Shown here one piece after another: positions 33,390 to 45,830 of a stretch of 64,000 nucleotides of DNA. The notes under the pieces are model-generated. The model saw only the letters and a list, made by a program, of their open reading frames with translations, made no database searches and was not told the origin of the DNA. Source of the stretch: Cladobotryum mycophilum (lineage: Eukaryota; Ascomycota; Sordariomycetes; Hypocreales; Hypocreaceae); the NCBI GenBank assembly GCA_036429605.1, contig JAVFKD010000002.1:1426001-1490000 (forward strand), read 5' to 3'. The position numbers were made by a program, and so were the translations under genes. Each line of letters opens with the position of its first letter. Position 1 is the stretch's first letter.

Positions 33390-36300
33390 TCACTGGACCC
33401 CCGATACCCCCCAGAGCTCAACCCGAGACTGCGATGAAGCAACCCCATGTCGACGGAAATCGTTTGGTAGCCATATCATCTTCTTCTCATTCCAAGTAAT
33501 CCAGCTAAGCTCCGAATGCAGCCAAAAGCCTGTGTCGACTTGATCTGCTGGGAAGAGATATTGAGATTCGGGGTCCGAGTACTTCTCACCCGCTCCTAAT
33601 CGTACCAACCGGTAGCAGCCTATATCCTCTGTTACGATATATAAAAAATCATTAAATATAATTCTTCTAATATAGGATTGAATCGTGAAACCCTGAATTC
33701 GCTTGCCTGTATCTGTGTTCCACAGTCTGACATGGCTAATGACCGATTCGTCGAGGTCGTCATAGCTGCTGTGTGCGAGAGCTAGAATCTTGGAATCTTT
33801 TGAGAATGCTAACCTTATTTTACGGGCATAGGAGCCGCAGGGGAAAATGTGCAGACGTTCCTCTGTATCTAGGCTCCAGACCTCAACCCCCAATCGATAC
33901 CGCCCATTACGCCAAACCTTGGATGCTGCAGCTAGGAGTTTGGCGTCGTTTGACAACGCAATGTCGTGGGCAAGAGAAAATTCACGGTTCTTGAGTTCCC
34001 GGACTACTCTCCCAGTCTCTGTGTCCTGGGTCTTGACGACACCGAAAGTAAGTCCAGCCATGGACCGAGCGTCCTCTGAAAACACAAAGGTATGCCTACA
34101 ATCGACGGTACGGTTGCGCCTCGTGGACGTTCCACTATAAGCTGTGCTCCAGATCTTGACAGTACCGTCATAGGATGCTGAGGCCCAAAGATTGGAATCT
34201 CTCGAGGACGTAACACATTTGATGTTTCCAGTGTGACCTCTAAGGTGGTGTGGCTGGAGCACCCCTTTTTCCTCCTTCATATTCCAGAGTTGAATAGTCC
34301 CATCCTCACTGACTCCAGCTAGAACTGCGGAATCTCTTGAAAACGCCAGATATGTTATTAAAGTCTCAGTGCGAATTATTTTGCTTTCGTTGCGTAGAGC
34401 AATATCCCAGACCCGCACAACTTTATCCGTATATGATGATGCCATGAGCGTGAAATCTGGTGAGAACGCTATCGTGACGATATTTTCGTCACGATGCTCA
34501 ATCTTGTGTAATAGTACTCTACCAGCCTCCCTGATGACTTCAATATCCTCAGCATGCGCATCTAGAATCAGAGCCCAATGATCTACATCGGAGATGGAAT
34601 TATTAAAACATAAAATAGAGCATATAACTTTCCGCACTTCTTCTCCAGTTGCCACGTCTTTAAGGACAAGACTACCAAACTTTACTAGAGGAGGCTTGGG
34701 GTCGTTTGAGGGAGGCTTATTACACCAACCCATATCGATCTCCATCCTGGAAAGTATGTCTCCTGATTCTGCATCCCTGGTTTCGATGGCGCCATGAGAA
34801 AGATCTGACACTAGAAGCTTAGAATTGCCTACAAATGCGACACCCTTCATATTGTACATATCGTCCATATCCTCGGGAGGTTCTATATCAGGATGGCATG
34901 TGAGTGTGTGAAGCAATTCTCCTGTAGCTGTGTCCCAAATTTTGATACCGTCGTAGCTAGACAATGAAGCTAGAAGTCTAGAGTCTCCTGAAAATTCTAT
35001 AGCTTCAGTATGCTTGTTATCAAGCAGCGTGTATAGGCACGCACTCCAGTGCTCGTCGACCTCTGGCAGAGTGTCAATCCACGAGAGCTCTTCGTTGAAA
35101 TGAAGCCGTACGATACTCTTAGAAGGACTGAAAATCAGTGCTGATATATATACTTGGAGCGGAGCAATTTCCACGATGTATCTGTTGTGAAAGATGAATC
35201 GCATGGCGTCTTGAAAGAAGTCTAAATGCCGGTATCCATGTAGTTTTTCCTATTGCTGTTAGTCGACTCCAGTTTTAAATGCCTGCGACCCAAGGGAAAC
35301 CAACATTGAGGAGAGCAAGCACACTCTGGAAAGAGACAATGCCTGTCTGCATGTTCCGTAAGAGGCTCAAGGCCTCAAGCCATTGGAGAAAATGTTGGCT
35401 GAAGAAGTCGTAAATCTTTTCAATATCATTAGAATCGCTTCTTTGAAGAGCCTGGACGTCGTCGGAGAAACCATCACAAAAATGTCGAAGCCAGTAAATG
35501 CAGCTGTATCGGACTTCTGCAAGAGGATCCGGATTTGGAGTGGAGACCTCGTCCATCTCAACACCAGGGTATGGTAATGAGTACATATTATGTCGTAGCT
35601 TGCCTCCGGTTGACATGGCTTCCATCGAGCGATGGAAGATATCTCGGTGAATGATTCCAAAACCATTATGGAAAAGAAGTTGTGGTTTTTGAATGATCAA
35701 GAATTCTTTAGCTGACTGATGAATAAAATAGATGGTATCTCCTCGAATCGTGAGAAACGAGCCACATTTCTGGACAAGCTTTTCTAGCTCCTCTGTTTTA
35801 GATAGTTTACCTGTAAAATTGGCAAGAGTAGGAAGCTCTGACAGACGGATTGGCTGGTATGCAAGCGCCATGACTGACAGAACGGTGCGGCAGCGTGGTG
35901 GATCGTTTTTGGCCAGACCATCAATTTGACTCATCATCCTTGAATACAAGGACGGCAAGCCAGTCGGCATTTCGTTCAGAAATGATTCCAACAGTTCTGT
36001 GTCAGTGTCGTATGAGGAATCCTCCGAGTCTGTCAGTTCCTTGAAGACGAGGGCAACCCAGAGGAATGTTCCGTTGGATTTTTGCAGCATTTGATCACAG
36101 ATCCTGTCCTGGAGAGATTGATCACCCTCAATGACATTTAGGCGTGATATTCGATTGCGAATATATAAACCAACACTGGTAGAGACGGTCAAAGCGTGGC
36201 TGCCTTGCTCGAGATGAAGGCTGACAATATTAGAACTGGGACGCAGTTTGTTCTCAATGTCGATCCAATTCCGACTGGACACAATCCACTTGACATGAGG

Positions 36301-38081
36301 CGAATCCGACATACTCTTGACAATAAAATCCAGAAGCTTCTTCCTATCCGTTTCGCACTCATCCAAAGCGTCAATGATGAGGCAGGAATTCTCCACTGCT
36401 GGATCTTGCAGCATGTCGGTGAATATGCCACACAAGGTGAACCAAGCATTCGCATCCTCAAAGAGACTTCGGCTTCCGACATTCTTATACTCCTTTTCCA
36501 AGTGAGAGATGAGTGAGGGCTGTTGACAAACCAGCATGTAGATGATCCCTCGCAGGATAGCAATCGCATTATTCAGCTTCTGATCTGTGCCTTGACAGAA
36601 GGAGTAAGCCAGAATGTTTGGAAAGGGGACCGATTTCTCTAGCTCGTTAATAATACCGCAGAGGAGCATAGTCTTGCCCTTGCCCGGGTCACCCTTGATC
36701 CAAAGGAGGCGAATTTCCTCATTGGACAGCCATTCTTTATACTCCTCAGTATGGATAATCCAATTATAAGAGTCTTGTAGAAGACCACCTTTCGCCTCTT
36801 CAATGCGATTCTTGTCCTTTCGAGGATCGGTGATGCGCAAATCTCTCAGACATTGCGTGTCCTTCTCTTCCATACGGGTAAGTTGGAAGCTCACGAGCTT
36901 CTCAAGGAGTCCAATCATTTGCTGGCTCATATCGGTCTTCTGCCGATTGATATGGTCCCCATGGTCCTGTCGGAAGTCCGCCTCAAGTTTTCGAATGTTG
37001 TCGACACTTCCAGCCCAGTCATCCAGCTTCACAACATCACGCAGAAACACGAGTCCACGATTGCGGTAGTAGGAACACACACTCTTGATCTGGAAGAGTA
37101 GCAATTCTTTGTATAGTTCGACGAGCCGTGATCTCAGGATAGGCTGAGTACCGGGCATCTCATCGCCGTTGGTGGATTCGGGTTCTTTGAGCACATCGTT
37201 TGCCAGACCCCAATACCAGTGCATTCTTTTTGTGACGTAGCGAATACCCTCGTCGTTCGTCTTCTGCTGCTTCAAAGGACTTTGTATAATCTTTTGGGGA
37301 GAATTAGCATACCATATTTATCAAGAACAACAACACCCGCAGACGCCTACCTCTATACCCAAACACACAAGAGACCAAGGGAGAGCCGCCTGGGGCAAGG
37401 TTTGAACTGTAGAGCTAATGATTTCCTTCATGGAGACCACAACACCCATAGCTTGCTCTATGCCGTCTTTTACATTGCGTTCTCTTTCAATAAGACCCCG
37501 GCCAGCCTCAATAAGACCCAGCAACTGCTCTCGTCTTTTGTCTCCAGTTGGCGCGATGTTGTTTTCATTGGGTTCTTGAGCTGGGTCGAAGTTGTAGGTG
37601 TGAAGCTTGTTCGACAAAATAGTCTCGTATAGCTGCATCAGCTTGGGCTCTTCAGTCTTTAATCCGTCATAGGCTTCGTCCCAGAGCTGCTCAGGCAAGT
37701 TTGGATGCACGCTCGTCTCGATGTTGATCTCGTCAGGACCGGTATCCGGGGCCATAGAAGGGGCGGCAGGTGATGGATCAACAAATGATGAAGACTGCGA
37801 TGTAGAAACCCGCGGTTCGTTAAGATTAGATGTGTCGGCAGGTAGGGGCTCGCTGGCTTCACGGCTGCGCAACGATTAAGGCACATGTAGCCGGTTGACG
37901 CTCACGGGGCGCGATGGGTGTGTAGTAACAGCAGATCTACCTGATCGAGTTGATACAAGCCTTTCTGCATCATTATCCTCTTGGTGGTTTGACCCGACCG
38001 GGCCCCCGCATCGCTGCTAGATTCATCAGGTCGCCACGGCAGTAAGCTTTTGAGCTTTTTACGAAAAGACCTCTGAGACAT
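33390..38081 (-). CDS. NWD-type NLR (NACHT_N, NACHT, WD40) STAND protein
   Basis: Intracellular signal-transducing ATPase of the fungal NLR class related to HET-D/HET-E and NWD proteins. Model: 38081-37957, 37864-37351, 37290-35305 and 35249-33390; introns 92, 60 and 55 bp; 1494 aa. The N-terminus has the NACHT_N-type region (PEQLWDEAYDGLK, then LPWSLVCLGIE). The NACHT core shows Walker A GDPGKGKTML (about 413-422) and Walker B CLIIDALDEC (about 516-525). The C-terminal half carries irregular WD40 repeats such as DGIKIWDTATG, DKVVRVWDIA, DGTIQLWNMK and DGTVKIWS. No stop or frameshift interrupts it. Repeats are divergent, not the near-identical hypervariable kind. Donor choices for introns 1 and 3 are less certain than for intron 2. 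Confidence 0.88.
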
Positions 38082-38471
38082 GATGCTGACGAGCGCCCGA
38101 ACCAGCAAGATAAGCGTCAAATAAGAGATGTGAAAGTTACCACGATGGAGAAATGAGACGCTGGCATGCCCAGCAGGGATGCAATGCAACCCAACCCCAC
38201 AGATGTGGAGCAATTTCCACACCGAACACAAAAACGTCATTTGCTGCAGCCTTTCCATTGATCAGGATACAGGCTCCGGTATCAAAGTATCAAGGCGAAT
38301 CATTCTGCATTAAATCTAATAAATCGTCAATTTATATAACGGACACGCTGAAAACAATGGTGATATGCAAGTTCCCCAGCTTGGCTGTTAGCTTTCTAGA
38401 TGTAGAAATTAGAGCAAACTTCTGCACCAATTCGGTATAAATGATAAAGATGGCGAGCCAAAATCCCACGT

Positions 38472-40339
38472 TTAATACGTATAACGGAACGAAGCAATCT
38501 CAAAGTCTGTTCTATCCTTTACCTCGCTGGTATCAACATCTGCTCCCTCATGGTCGGCTGTCGAGAGTAGAGGGCCCGTCTCCGGACGCAGTTCGTCTCG
38601 CAATCTGTTCTGATGAATGCAAGTAACCCTATGGTGGATAAGAATCAGGACAAGTAAAATAAAACGTTGATGCGAATACTGACCAGTACACCACACCGCA
38701 GACCCCCATCAGCATGAATGCGACAATCATAGCACCGATACCGAGCTGGTATTGTGGCTTCTGTGAATCCAAAAAGAATTGAGGGCCGAGCATATTACCC
38801 ACGGCTATTCATATGTCAATCCAGGGGAAATGTAGAGCGTTTTGACTGCAAGCAAGGGTTCGCCATACCATAAGAAATAGCCATACTGACTGAAACGAAG
38901 CTCTTCTTCGTCGCACCAGCCGTATTAGAAGAAATGAGACTCATTACCAGAACCCACGATACGTTGTAGAAGCCAATTAGATACAGCCCCACGAGAGCCG
39001 CGGCTCGAGATGTGTGCACGTCGACAACTATGTAAGCTTTAGTCAAATGTGTTCAACCAACTGATCTCGCTGTAGAAATGGGGCATAACAAACCCTGAAT
39101 TGTTATAACTCCAACCAGAGCAGGGAGGCAGGACAAAACCCAGAGCAGGCAGCGGATATTTGGTACATAGAGCACAGTTACTGAGGCAGAGACTTGTACA
39201 ATTAGTGCGATGAGGCCCTGGGGGGATGAGAGAAGCACCGTTGCTTCCTTGGAGTAGCCAAAGCCAGCCAAGATTAGTGGGGTGAACTGCGTAATTCCAG
39301 CGTTGGTGATGGATTGGCAGATGCCAAACATGATAATGACCCAGTACTTGACGTCTTTCAGAGCCTCAACCACATGGCTCCACTTGAATTGCTATAGCGC
39401 GAATGCATGTCAATTTTGGGTTAATTCACAGGAGCGTAGGTTGTCAGACTCACAGACTGCATTTTCTCTCCGGTTTGGTTCTCTCGAGTTCTTAGTTTTG
39501 CCTTTTCACGTTCGGGCCCTGAGAGAAACCAGGCATTGTCATGATTATCCGGGAGTGACAGTAGACAGACGATACCAAAGATGACGGTACAACCGCCATA
39601 GATTAGAAACAGAAGCTACTCAAACTCACCAGGTTAGTATGCATCCTCCGTATATATCACTTTCTGCTCTCTCATCACTAGGTAAGCGGCACAATACCTT
39701 CCATGTAGGTATTCCTACGTCTAGCTTGCCGATGGCGTAAGCTAGAATGCCTCCAAAGATCTGATATTGCACATGGTAAGCAAGCATTCTTCCTCCCTTT
39801 GGCAGTCAATAGCAGGTAAGCCACGTACACCTGAGAAAGGACCGAACCACAAGGCAGTTCGGAGAGGTTGCTCCTCCCGGCGATACCAATACGCAGTAAT
39901 CACGATGCAAGACGGCATCAATCCCGCTTCGAATACACCTAAAAAGAAACGAGTGATGGCCATGGTTCTGAAGCTAGTAGCAGCAGCCATGGTACAAAGA
40001 CAGCATCCCCAAAGGATCAACCCTGTCCCGAGATATTTCCCAATCGGCAGTCGAGTCATCAGCAACAGGGTAGGGAACTCCATAACCAAGTACCCGAGAT
40101 GAAAAACGGAGCCAAGCCATGAGTATTGACGGTCATGGAGTTTGAGGTCATCGTTCATGCCCAGCACGGCGGCGAATGCAAGCGAGTTCTATTCCCAGCG
40201 GCCCATTGATCAGATCTTGTTTTACTACATGAAATAAAATGGGAGGGCACACCTTGTCTAGCGCAGATAGGAATGAAGCTCCCAGCAATAGTGGTAGAAG
40301 TAGGCAGTCGATCTTATTGACAACTGACAAGGGCCTCAT
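38472..40339 (-). CDS. MFS transporter, allantoate permease (Dal5) family
   Basis: Twelve-helix anion:proton symporter type for organic acids, vitamins or allantoate-like solutes. Eight exons: 40339-40253, 40188-39829, 39760-39698, 39615-39454, 39391-39094, 39027-38869, 38804-38684 and 38628-38472; seven introns of 55-82 bp; 468 aa, with every join in frame. LGSVFHLGYLVMEFP, RFFLGVFEAGLMPSC, WFGPFSG|IFGGILAYAIG and SLPDNHDNAWFLSGPERE are signatures of the family. The model starts at MRPLSVVNKID, only nine residues before TM1, while relatives have longer tails. The frame is open a little upstream (AEDESGLTNI), so a first exon or start may be missing. Confidence 0.88.
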
Positions 40340-41330
40340 GATGTTGGTTAGGCCCGATTCGTCCTCGGCCAACAAAGTGGATGGCGGTCCGTGTCAAGGA
40401 TGAAGTTGCAAGTTGCAATATAATATGGAATTACCGGCTTGTGATAAACACGTCAGTCACCCCGTGTAATATTCGACCTATCTATATAATAGATGTGTAG
40501 AAACCAAATTATTTACGAATTTCCAAAGAGGCGCGTTACACCACGTCTGTAGTGTTGGGAAGGGTGGCGGAAGAACGTTGGCCCGCTCCCTTTATTCCGT
40601 CACCCTTCCCAGCCACACAAGGGCCATCCATGTAAAGGGGATTTCTCCTGAAGAATAATTCTACGGGAGTTAACAATAAACACTGGAGTTCCGAGCACAA
40701 GTTACTCGATGCAATCCTAGTGCTGAAATGAAGTAAAATTAGTTGGTCTCAACCGCAGCAGCCACAGGGTCCTCATGACGTAGTTCCTTTAGACCCACGG
40801 TCGATTGGATCCAGGGATGGATTTATGAGCGCCATGGCGCCGTACGTTAGGGACGGACCATCTGAAGATACCGCTGATTGCGCATTTGCCTTCGGCCCAG
40901 TGGGGGTGTATATGTTTCTACAATCGGCGCTTTGCCGGGTGCTATGCGGCGTCAAACTCTAACCTGTCTTGATATAACTTACTTGTCATAAAACGAGTTC
41001 GATCCACGAGATCTCTTCACTCCATGACGTCTACCAAATCTATCGATTACATAACATGTCTTTGGAGTGCGCACATTGAGCCGATACGATACCCGCGCTA
41101 TCCCAAGGGAATATGAGATACCCTGGGAACTATAAAACCTGGATGGAGAAGATTTCCGAAGTCAGTGGTACGTAAGAGACAATATTGGTGACAAGGCTTC
41201 GGCGGCAGACTATTCCATCACTTGCACGCTTCAAAGGAGCATCGGCAGATATTCCAATCATGTAATCTCTTCATTATCTATCCAATACTAATGTAACGCT
41301 TCATGCTAATACCCTACTGCGCCAAATACA
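40340..41330. other. Intergenic region MFS/DPP IV
   Basis: May hold an unrecognised first exon of the MFS gene close to 40340-40450. Otherwise no gene; the right end is the DPP IV 3' flank. Confidence 0.5.
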
Positions 41331-43655
41331 CTATTCCACAGACTTTCTATACCACTGGTGCATAAGCTTCTTGCCAGGCACTCTCTGCACCTCCTTCCAC
41401 AGTTGCCCCGTCAAAAACTTGTAGATAAACTCATTTCCTCCGTGATAGCTGATGCTGTGGTCGCTATCCGTGAAGGCCATCATCTTGAACTTCTTGGGCG
41501 AGACGCCGTCGCCCATGAGGAGGTCCACCAACGCGGCGGCGTTCTGATAGTGCACATTGTCGTCTCCGGTGCCGTGCATCAAAGCAAAGACGCCCTCTAC
41601 ATTCTTGAACCCATCGGTATTACGGACCGCAGTCTTCTTATACCCTTCTTCATTCGCATCAAGCGTCTTCATATATCGCTCCGTGTACATGGAGTCATAG
41701 AATCGCCAGTCAGACACGGGAGCCGTGCTCAGACCCAAAGTAAAGACGCCAGAATCCTGCTCAATCGTCTTGGCAGTCAGGTATCCGCCGAAAGACCACC
41801 CCCACATGCCAATCTTGTCCTTGTCAAGGAAGGAATACTTGGCAGTGAGCTCTTCCGCTGCCCAGATCTGGTCCAAAGGCTCCAGGGTGCCAAGCTGCTT
41901 TGAGACTGCGCTACGGAACTTGCGACCCTTGTAGCCAGTGCCGCGATTATCGACTGTGTAGGTGATGTACTGCAGTTCGGGCTCGGATGAGATGTAAGCA
42001 GCCCAGCCGTAGGCATGGAATGACTTGTCTACAGACTGGGATCCAGGTCCACCGTAAGGGGTGAAGAGGGCGGGGTATCTCTTAGATGGGTCAAAGTTGG
42101 GTGGGAGCTGCTGCATGACGTTGAGAGTGAACCCATCAGGGTGCTCAAGCTCAAAGTACGAAATGTTGGGCAGGTTGTACTCGTCAATGATCTTGTAGAA
42201 TTTCTCATTGGTAGTCAATGTTCGCAGAGGCTTGGCGTCATTCACAGAGTAGAGCTCCTGGTAGGGAACATCTGGGCCTCGGTAGCTGAGGATGTAGAAG
42301 CCTCCCTCGGATGAGAAGGATGCAGACCAGACAGCCGCGACCTTGTCATCAACAAGGGACTTGATCTCCTTAGTCTTATATGAGACGCTGTAAATATGAC
42401 GCTCGGTGCTGTGGTGGGTTGTAGAACTGTAGTAGATGAGATCTCTCTCAGAGTCCACGTGGAGGATGGAGACTACTTCCCAATCACCAGATGTGAGCTG
42501 AACAGGCTTGCTTCCGTCCACAGGGTAGAGGTAGATGTGCATCCAGCCAGACTCGTCAGACAGGTCGACGTAGTAGGTTTGTTTGTCATCATTGACTTTG
42601 CCAACGTACGTGATGGACAGGTTGTTGTCCAGCCATCCGTCAGTGCCATCTCGCGTCCGAACAACCTTGGAAGACTTAGTCTCGGGGTTGACAATGATGT
42701 GTTTCTCCAAATCCTGGGGACGATTAAAGGCACGGTAAATGACGGCAGAGTGATCGTCGGTGACCCAGGCAACTTCGCCAATGATGGTGTCCTTGCCAAA
42801 GGCATCGACGGGGATGACGCTGTTCTCTAGAGTATCGACGTTCAAGATACTGAATTGGACGGTGGGATTCGTCGAGCCAGCCTTGGGATACCGCAGAGCC
42901 AGTTCAAAGGGATACGTGGGAGCAAGTTTCTGCTTGTTCATGTAGTACGGAATGGTAAAGGTCTCGACGCCAGTCTCGTTGAAGCTCAGGTAGGCAATGT
43001 ACTTGGAGTCGGGAGAAAACCACAGTGTGTAGCGATCGGTGGTGATTTCCTCCTCGTACACCCAGTCGGGAACGCCATTGAACATGTCTGGGCTGCCGTT
43101 GGTGGTGATTTGGTGGATTTTGCCCTCATGGTCGCGAAGGTAGACGTCGTTGTTGCGCACAAAGGCGGTGGACTTGGTATCAGGTGAAAGCACAGCGTAC
43201 TGGATGTCGCCGGCCTGGTCATCAACTAGAGGCACCTTCTTTCCGCTGGCAGCGTCGAGGATGAAGTAGTTGGAAAAGTAGGAATGGCGATACTGCTTGG
43301 TGGCATTGGTGGCCAACAGGATGGTGTTCCGATCAGACCCGATCCAGTAGTCACGTAGATCACTAGGTAGCTGGTCCGACGGAAGGAAGACATGGGTCTT
43401 GCCAGACACAATATCCTCCAAGATCAAATCGCCATCATCGTTTTTGTGAATGTACTCGCCATCGTGTCCAGCCGATGTCCACTGCACGGATATGGCAGAC
43501 GGTCTGATGGTGGCTTGAGGCGTAGTTTGGTTGTACTGCAATAGGCGGTGTCCATTGCCCGTCGGCTGGTGCGGTTGGCGAGGATGATCAATGGCCAATG
43601 CTAATGATGATAATAGCGACAGCAGAGCCGCGCATTTTCCAAGTGAGGGAGTCAT
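41331..43655 (-). CDS. Secreted dipeptidyl peptidase IV (S9B)
   Basis: Removes X-Pro or X-Ala dipeptides from the N-termini of peptides outside the cell. Single exon, 774 aa from the ATG at 43655; the signal peptide is about residues 1-20. The N-terminal beta-propeller includes the substrate-binding Glu pair in DWVYEEEITTDRYTLWFSPD. The C-terminal alpha/beta-hydrolase domain has Ser in GMWGWSFGGYLTAK, Asp in MHGTGDDNVHYQNA and His in FTDSDHSISYHGG, with VDNRGTGYKGRKFR. Size and absence of a membrane anchor match secreted fungal DPP IV rather than vacuolar DAP2-type enzymes. The frame is intact despite several G and C runs. Confidence 0.95.
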   Translation of the reverse strand: MTPSLGKCAALLSLLSSLALAIDHPRQPHQPTGNGHRLLQYNQTTPQATIRPSAISVQWTSAGHDGEYIHKNDDGDLILEDIVSGKTHVFLPSDQLPSDLRDYWIGSDRNTILLATNATKQYRHSYFSNYFILDAASGKKVPLVDDQAGDIQYAVLSPDTKSTAFVRNNDVYLRDHEGKIHQITTNGSPDMFNGVPDWVYEEEITTDRYTLWFSPDSKYIAYLSFNETGVETFTIPYYMNKQKLAPTYPFELALRYPKAGSTNPTVQFSILNVDTLENSVIPVDAFGKDTIIGEVAWVTDDHSAVIYRAFNRPQDLEKHIIVNPETKSSKVVRTRDGTDGWLDNNLSITYVGKVNDDKQTYYVDLSDESGWMHIYLYPVDGSKPVQLTSGDWEVVSILHVDSERDLIYYSSTTHHSTERHIYSVSYKTKEIKSLVDDKVAAVWSASFSSEGGFYILSYRGPDVPYQELYSVNDAKPLRTLTTNEKFYKIIDEYNLPNISYFELEHPDGFTLNVMQQLPPNFDPSKRYPALFTPYGGPGSQSVDKSFHAYGWAAYISSEPELQYITYTVDNRGTGYKGRKFRSAVSKQLGTLEPLDQIWAAEELTAKYSFLDKDKIGMWGWSFGGYLTAKTIEQDSGVFTLGLSTAPVSDWRFYDSMYTERYMKTLDANEEGYKKTAVRNTDGFKNVEGVFALMHGTGDDNVHYQNAAALVDLLMGDGVSPKKFKMMAFTDSDHSISYHGGNEFIYKFLTGQLWKEVQRVPGKKLMHQWYRKSVE

Positions 43656-45523
43656 CACCGCGGGTTGATGATGCTCAATTGCGGTGTTGACAGAGCTCGG
43701 TAAGATAAGATGGTTGCTAGAGGGGAGCAACGCTCGGTCGGCAAGTGACGGTAAACAGAGAATAAATACAGCCCCACATTAGCTCTGGCTTCTGAGACAG
43801 TGGTCCATGTCCTGGCGCGCGCAAGATTGAGACTAAATTACGTGAGAATTAATGGGACTCCCCAAACTCTCAAAATTCCCCATAAAATCAGAATTACTTG
43901 CCCTTTATGGCGGAATCTTTAGTTGACGATGCTCTTTTTGCAATATGACATGGATCCATGGATCTCATTCCCCCGCAATCTGAGATCGTGAGCGATGAAT
44001 CCTGAGTCAGTGCTTCTGATTGCACTTCAATAATCTAGTCATCTAGAGCATCTCTAAAACAGAACATATGGTGTAGCGTAAGAAGTCTAGCAACAAACTC
44101 AACAACACTCATCTGATTAGTAAAGATGATCATCCGCATAATTATCATTTCTGGGTAAAGGAGAAATCTCTTTGCCAGATTATCTCTTCGTTGATAAAAC
44201 TTTAGGGTAGGTATACAGTTGCGAGACCTGAGTGCTTGTGAGGTGATAGAGCCATCACCAATCTAACAATTACCGGCCGGCCTCCTATGCTCCTGAATAG
44301 GGCGTCGAAAATTCTTTTAAATATTTATAGCACGCCGTACGGCTGTACTTGAGATACTTTGAGAAGAATTGTTCCATTAGTATCCAAGCAACCAAGTGCC
44401 AGTGTGCTGTCTTTTCACCGTGAAGCAGCGTTTCGTGACCTCACAGCAACTCTGCTGAGTGCGCTGAAGTCTTCATATAAGCTCTTTCACCCTTTGCACC
44501 GCATGCTATTATGTGCACGCTTCAAATGTGCCAGTGCCGGTCTGTACGCCGGTCATGTGGGTCTTTTAGAGCCGATGTCCACTCCGTCTCCGGCCGAGTT
44601 GGATGGCGAATGCGCCGAGTCGGACTGCGGAAAGGTCGGCTCATGATGAATTATGGAATCCATCATTGTATTACTCCGTAGATTAACAGATATGGTCAAT
44701 GAAGGGAGACCAAGTGATGCGAAATTGGTGTGCTAGCTGAATGACGGCTTAGAAACGACATCGTGATGGCAAAACTTCCCCCGGAGATGCTTAAATTAGC
44801 CGGCTTGAGACCAAAGTTGTGCAGCGACATCATTGCCGGGGATCAGAAGACGAGCTGAATGCTGCCTGTATGTAGTTTCATCATTCTAGAAGAGTCTGGA
44901 CCGTGGAGCAGCCCGGTGTTGTCAAGTCATCGCGATTCACGATTGCCTCCGCCCTGGTCATGGCGCTTCACCTCTAGCTATTTGTAGGGCTGACAAATGA
45001 TCTACATCAAATCGAAGCTCTGAGAATGGACGATTGCTCAATAGTCTACTAAATGTGTGTCCAATCCGGGATCTTCATCTCCGCTTCTGACGGAAGCTTG
45101 GGGAGCTCAAAAGCAAGAAAGTTCAGATGAAGTGCGCCATCAGAGGCTGCGCAAGTCATCGCGATGCTCCCAAGCACAGTTGATGCAGCACGGAGCACGG
45201 AGTCACAAATGACCTGAGGGTATACAGTCTTCGTGCCATCATGCAAACTGTTCGTGATGGTGGGCTGATCATAGGGCGGGGTATGAGAGTGCCATTGGAC
45301 TCTCCAAACTTGATGACAGCAACCATGACGTTGGATAGCATCATTTGCCCTCAAGTGAACCACCATGACGACAAAACGGCTCTTGTGAAGCGTTATTCAA
45401 GTATAAGAAGGTGTGCTCCCCCTGAGCAGCTCTCATTCTCTTTGGTCAATCGAACTAGTCTTACAACTCTATCTTCATTACTGAATCAAACCAACAACGG
45501 ACTTTCTTACATACTACAACATC
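43656..45523. other. Gene-free 1.9-kb region
   Basis: Divergent promoters of DPP IV (-) and the small Gln-rich gene (+). A 95-codon frame at 44359-44646 lacks any support. No repeats or RNA genes seen. Confidence 0.5.
45402..45407 (+). promoter_or_regulatory. TATA-like element of small Gln-rich gene
   Basis: TATAAG about 120 bp before the ATG at 45524, followed by a CT-rich leader as in well-expressed fungal genes. Low-information motif. Confidence 0.35.
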
Positions 45524-45830
45524 ATGAGCACCGGAGGCATAACAGACGAGGCGGCCATTGAAGGCCACGACCTTATTCACAATGCCGAGGTTGAGGAGCA
45601 AAAGGTGGGATACTCGCAACTTTACTATCATGCACCGACTGTTTGCTAACTGAACATCAGGCCCATGGCACCCACGCCATGACTCAACCAGACTATGGCG
45701 ACGAGGGGTTGGTGCACAGTCAACGTCAACTGGCCAGCAACCACAGCAACCACAGCAGCCCAAACAACAGCAGCACCACGACAAGTCTGCCATGGACAAG
45801 GTCAAGGAGGCGTTGCATATGAAAAAATGA
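45524..45830 (+). CDS. Small Gln-rich conserved-type fungal protein, one-base deficit
   Basis: Function unknown. Exons 45524-45604 and 45661-45830; the 56-bp intron has a GCTAAC branch point and CATCAG acceptor. As written, the frame runs into a stop. One added G in the G4 run at 45705-45708 yields an 83-aa protein with a Q/P-rich centre and the C-terminus DKSAMDKVKEALHMKK, a helical tail that I recall from small stress- or conidiation-associated fungal proteins, though not by name. The nucleotide sequence after the run encodes a cleaner protein in the corrected frame than in the written one. Soluble, no signal peptide. Confidence 0.7.

Noticed and set aside
44359..44646. 95-codon plus-strand frame as a gene
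   Set aside because: No homology, no intron signals, and amino-acid composition looks random.
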